Under the pieces are notes generated by a model that searched no databases, was not told the origin of the DNA, and saw only the letters and a program-made list of their open reading frames with translations. Position numbers and translations under genes: made by a program. A stretch of 64,000 nt of DNA from Chitinophagales bacterium (GTDB lineage Bacteria > Bacteroidota > Bacteroidia > Chitinophagales > CAIOSU01), in NCBI GenBank assembly GCA_018401955.1, contig JAGYJT010000007.1:35951-99950 (forward strand), written 5' to 3'. Of this stretch, positions 61,120 through 64,000 are shown piece by piece (the first letter of the stretch is position 1; every line of letters begins with the position of its first letter).

Positions 61120-62661
61120 TTACTCCATATTGCTTACCACGGTAAAGCTACGTTTCCAGCGTAGTTTGCCATCAAACCAGCCTTTAAACTTATCCAACGA
61201 CAACCAGATGAACCAAGCCTTGCCTACTATATGGTCTTCGGGCACAAAGCCCCAGTAGCGCGAGTCTTCAGAGTTGTGTCGGTTATCACCCATCATAAAA
61301 TAGTAATCCATTTTAAAGGTGTACTCATTTACTTCGGCACCGTTCAAAATAAACTTGCCGTTGCGTTTTTGTATGTCAACCTTTTCGTAAGCAGTAATTG
61401 CACGGGCATAAAAAGGCCAGGTTTCGTTGTTCAACGGCACGGTTAAACCTGCATAAGGTATGTTTACCGGACCATAGTTATCGTTGTTCCAAACAGTGCT
61501 ATCCACACGCCCAAAAGGGAACATATTTCCTCCATCAAAAGCCCCAGGCCTATTGGGTTCGTATATTATCCTTTGAATGTTTTGCACGTATGGAAGGCTT
61601 GCCAGCGCTTTCAATTTAGTAGAATCGTTTACAGGCAAACGCAAATAATCTGTAGTGGCACTATATGGGGTAAAATCACACAAATTAATGCCCATTTCAG
61701 CAATCTTCTTCAAGTCAGGATAGGCCTTATACAAACCGTTTACATCAACAAATTGGCAATCGCGGCGACCATTGATAGCAGGGGAAAAAGATTGTACATA
61801 TCCACCTACCGAATTGGGCATACCCTTAATATAGGTTACCTGAAAAAGCCCTTGCTGCTCTTTTGCTTGATAGGCAACTTCATCATTTATCATCAACGTG
61901 CCCATGTTCACCTGCAGCTTATCGCCCGGCAAGCCAACACAGCGCTTTATGTAGTTCATCTTCTTATCTACCGGAAAATCATCCTCCATGGGGAAGTTGA
62001 ATACTACCATATCATTACGCTCTACGCTTTGAAAGCCTGGCAAACGATAGTATGGCAGCTGTGGGCTCTCGATGTACGATTTGCCGCCTACAAACGGTAT
62101 ATCGCGGTGTACCAATGGCAATGTTAGCGGGGTGTTGGGTATACGAGGACCGTAGTGTATTTTACTTACAAAAAGAAAATCGCCCACCAACAACGTACCT
62201 TCCATTGATGAGGTAGGGATGGTATAAGCCTCAAACACAAACGTACGGATAATAGTAGCCGCCACAATGGCAAAAAGCAAGGCATCGGCCCACTCGCTGC
62301 CTGTGCTGCGCTTTACTTCTACCTTGCCTTCAAATTTTAAATCGGCTTTAAAGTTCAGGTATGGCAAGTACGCTGGCCAAAAGAAAATACCTAGCGCCTG
62401 CTCGCCGAGGCCACGCTTACCAAATGCCTTTAGCAACTCGGTAACCATCCAGATAATAAGGATAATGTTGAGGTAGGGCAAAAACATTAAGATAAGCCAC
62501 CATGGCTTGCGGTCTATTATCGGCATCCAATGGTAAACATTGAGCACCGGTATGCGCGACTTGGCAACATCTACGCCGGCTTTGGTAAAAAACTGGCCCA
62601 TGAGCATGGTTATACCGCTCATAAACAACAATGGACCGAATATTAGGACTAACCACATCAT
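61120..62661 (-). CDS. lepB: signal peptidase I (long Bacteroidota type)
   Basis: 513-residue inner-membrane protease that removes Sec signal peptides. Ser152 in IPTSSMEGTLLVGDFLFVSK is the nucleophile and Lys239 in KKMNYIKRCVGLPGDKLQV the general base; MMGDNRHNSEDSRYWGFVP is the C-terminal box E. Three hydrophobic segments precede the catalytic Ser. Large inserts between boxes D and E account for the size, typical of the phylum. Downstream of dapB in a DUF5683-dapB-lepB arrangement. The intergenic region to dapB is unusually long (197 bp) and holds an inverted repeat. Confidence 0.95.
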   Translation of the reverse strand: MMWLVLIFGPLLFMSGITMLMGQFFTKAGVDVAKSRIPVLNVYHWMPIIDRKPWWLILMFLPYLNIILIIWMVTELLKAFGKRGLGEQALGIFFWPAYLPYLNFKADLKFEGKVEVKRSTGSEWADALLFAIVAATIIRTFVFEAYTIPTSSMEGTLLVGDFLFVSKIHYGPRIPNTPLTLPLVHRDIPFVGGKSYIESPQLPYYRLPGFQSVERNDMVVFNFPMEDDFPVDKKMNYIKRCVGLPGDKLQVNMGTLMINDEVAYQAKEQQGLFQVTYIKGMPNSVGGYVQSFSPAINGRRDCQFVDVNGLYKAYPDLKKIAEMGINLCDFTPYSATTDYLRLPVNDSTKLKALASLPYVQNIQRIIYEPNRPGAFDGGNMFPFGRVDSTVWNNDNYGPVNIPYAGLTVPLNNETWPFYARAITAYEKVDIQKRNGKFILNGAEVNEYTFKMDYYFMMGDNRHNSEDSRYWGFVPEDHIVGKAWFIWLSLDKFKGWFDGKLRWKRSFTVVSNME

Positions 62662-62679
62662 GGGTTGTTATTTGTTAAT

Positions 62680-62861
62680 TAGTTGATTGGTAATTGGTTA
62701 CTTGCTACTGCATAAATCTAGAAACAACTACGAACTTACCTGCAACTGGGTTCTTTAATTAGGTTTATTTAACGCTTATACTTCCATACTTCTTCTCGAA
62801 GAATTTTACTACCAAATCATTTGATTAACTAACTACCAGTTAACCAATAACCAATCAACTA
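62680..62861. repeat. inverted repeat arms flanking the dapB-lepB spacer
   Basis: The 21-nt left arm (62680-62700) begins TAGTTGATTGGT and ends ATTGGTTA; its reverse complement lies at 62841-62861 with 20 of 21 bases matching. Arms are separated by 140 bp, and the right arm overlaps the dapB stop. Both arms use the AACCAAT/ATTGGTT unit also seen near 35.7 kb. Confidence 0.6.
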
Positions 62862-63578
62862 AAATTCAAGCATATCGCTCATGGTGTACACACCTTTTTT
62901 GCCGTGCACCCATTCGGCGGCTTTAACGGCACCCTGTGCAAAGCCCAGGCGAGAGTGCGCCACGTGGCTTATCTCAATAGTATCAATGCCCGATTTGTAG
63001 GTAACCAAGTGTGTGCCGGGCACGCCCGCTTCTCGCTTTGAAATTATGCTGAGTTCCTCTGCGGCTTCAGTGGGTTCGTTTACCCATATATGCTTCCTGT
63101 CCACCTCTTCCAACACCCCTGTTGCCAAGGTAATGGCCGTGCCACTTGGCGAATCGAGTTTCTCGGTATGGTGTGTTTCCTCAAGGGTTACATCATATTG
63201 CTCTTGCTCGTTCATTATCTTGGCCAAGTACTTGTTGGCAGCAAAAAAGATGTTTACCCCAATGCTAAAGTTACTGGCCCAAAACAAGGTGCCATTTTCT
63301 TGTTCGCATCGGGCGGTTACCGCCTCCAACTGCTTATACCAGCCGGTAGTACCTACCACAACCGGCACACCAGCCTCAAAGCAAGTGTAAATATTGGCAA
63401 TGGCCGAGCTAGGCGTACTAAACTCAATAGCTACATCGGCATCGGCAAGCAAGCTGGCAGAAAGCGCCTCGCCGTTCTCGCCATCAAACCTTAAAATAAC
63501 TTCGTGCTGGGGTATGCTATCAATTACGCTCTCGATGGCTTTGCCCATTTTACCATATCCTATTAATGCTATCTTCAT
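62859..63578 (-). CDS. dapB: 4-hydroxy-tetrahydrodipicolinate reductase
   Basis: 239-residue NAD(P)H reductase in lysine and diaminopimelate (peptidoglycan) synthesis. The N-terminal Rossmann loop is IGYGKMGKAIESVID, and the family signature is LEETHHTEKLDSPSGTAI with the catalytic His and Lys. FWASNFSIGVNIFFAANKYL is also typical. Its start overlaps the DUF5683 gene stop by 4 nt (ATGA). Length is in the shorter class found in Bacteroidota. Confidence 0.95.
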   Translation of the reverse strand: MKIALIGYGKMGKAIESVIDSIPQHEVILRFDGENGEALSASLLADADVAIEFSTPSSAIANIYTCFEAGVPVVVGTTGWYKQLEAVTARCEQENGTLFWASNFSIGVNIFFAANKYLAKIMNEQEQYDVTLEETHHTEKLDSPSGTAITLATGVLEEVDRKHIWVNEPTEAAEELSIISKREAGVPGTHLVTYKSGIDTIEISHVAHSRLGFAQGAVKAAEWVHGKKGVYTMSDMLEF

Positions 63579-64000
63579 AATCGTAGTTGAATTCTAAATC
63601 CAGTAAATCCGTTTTGGGCACCCATGTTAGGCTGCCATATTGGTTCAATATGCAAACTCAAATCATCGCTCACATCAAAGTCAAACAAGTGCGCATCAAC
63701 AGTGGCATCAATTATATTGAGCACGTACAAAACGCCCGTAAAAATAATAAACATGTCGCGGTTGCGCTTATAATAGTTTTTAAGCTCCCGCAATTGGCTC
63801 TGCGAGTAGTTTCTACCATCAAGCGCAAAACTGCTAATGGCAGTATCGTTGGCCACTATCCTAAAAGCATCGCTATACGTTTTCCAGTTTCTATGGTTAA
63901 CACCAAGGCCATACCCCAAGCCTGCAAAACCACCATATACTATGGGCAACTTCCAATACTTACGGTTGTATATCTGCCCCAAGCCGGGCAAAGCGGCAGA
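63575..64000 (-). CDS. DUF5683 domain protein, C-terminal part (5' end outside window)
   Basis: Membrane protein of the family found between parB and dapB in Bacteroidota. The frame is open to the window edge, and the visible part is ALPGLGQIYNRKYWKLPIVY followed by GGFAGLGYGLGVNHRNWKTY, a second hydrophobic region around FIIFTGVLYVLNIIDATVDA, and a beta-rich C-terminus (VSDDLSLHIEPIWQ). Function unknown; a P13/TM2-like helical hairpin is apparent. It is translationally coupled to dapB. Confidence 0.85.
   Translation of the reverse strand, partial: SAALPGLGQIYNRKYWKLPIVYGGFAGLGYGLGVNHRNWKTYSDAFRIVANDTAISSFALDGRNYSQSQLRELKNYYKRNRDMFIIFTGVLYVLNIIDATVDAHLFDFDVSDDLSLHIEPIWQPNMGAQNGFTGFRIQLRL

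Noticed and set aside
61573..62127. 184-codon forward frame
   Set aside because: Lies entirely antisense to lepB, whose catalytic motifs are clear; composition and lack of family resemblance mark it as a shadow frame.
35681..62861. Inverted repeats near 35.7 and 62.8 kb as ends of an insertion sequence
   Set aside because: The DNA between each pair of arms is too short for a transposase and no target-site duplication is apparent; they are kept only as candidate REP-like elements.
1..64000. CRISPR arrays, prophage, integrase or rRNA
   Set aside because: I saw no regularly spaced repeats, phage structural genes, integrase motifs or rRNA sequences on either strand.

Overview
The window is a chromosomal segment from a member of the phylum Bacteroidota. 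The evidence is a GldL/GldM-type motor pair, several secreted proteins with type IX secretion (T9SS) C-terminal sorting domains, repeated DUF1573 lipoproteins, an extended NusB, a 513-residue signal peptidase I, fused SecDF, and promoter-like TAnnTTTG boxes with few Shine-Dalgarno sequences. GC content is roughly 40% by eye. I cannot fix the order or genus. There is no transposase, integrase, phage structural module, rRNA operon or CRISPR array; this is mostly core genome with a few accessory patches.

Layout. 1-5.9 kb: relA/spoT (5' end missing), fur-family regulator, STAS protein, purA, pabB, and a saccharopine-dehydrogenase-like reductase, all forward. 5.9-10.9 kb, reverse: an unusual operon of GldL-like, GldM-like and a large secreted beta-helix/beta-barrel protein, with no gldK or gldN. 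11-23 kb: MmpS-like lipoprotein, GNAT-nitrilase fusion, a 1360-residue T9SS cargo protein, GMC oxidoreductase, Ca2+/Na+ antiporter, small esterase, FkbM methyltransferase, DUF3089 hydrolase. 23-38.9 kb: carbamoyltransferase, two tandem LVIVD/choice-of-anchor-B T9SS proteins, a TrkA-like protein, secDF, thioredoxin, PhoX-like lipoprotein, an endolysin-like M15 peptidase, and a PHP phosphatase coupled to a DUF5690 transporter-like gene. 39-42.2 kb: three DUF1573 paralogues in tandem, then an arylsulfotransferase-like protein. 42-47 kb: rlmH-rhomboid-ltaE overlapping operon, NfeD-flotillin pair, tRNA-Arg(ACG). 48-52 kb, reverse: the operon nusB-DUF1573-yajC-ybbR-coaE. 52.5-56.2 kb: a tripartite hybrid histidine kinase and its LuxR-type response regulator, broken by many small indels. 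56-64 kb: DUF2851, two mini PspC proteins, ECF sigma factor plus a membrane protein, desaturase, and the reverse DUF5683-dapB-lepB operon.

How they fit together. Much of the window serves the envelope: Sec export (secDF, yajC, lepB), T9SS cargo, rotary GldLM-type energisation, membrane-domain organisation (flotillin/NfeD), lipoproteins and a peptidoglycan hydrolase. The rest is housekeeping: stringent response, purine, folate, CoA and lysine/diaminopimelate biosynthesis, and rRNA methylation.

The two most interesting regions are the non-canonical GldLM locus (5924-10851) and the phosphorelay locus (52504-56156). In the second, every domain signature survives, but in shifting frames. This is either very recent indel-driven decay or a local consensus error, and resequencing would settle it.
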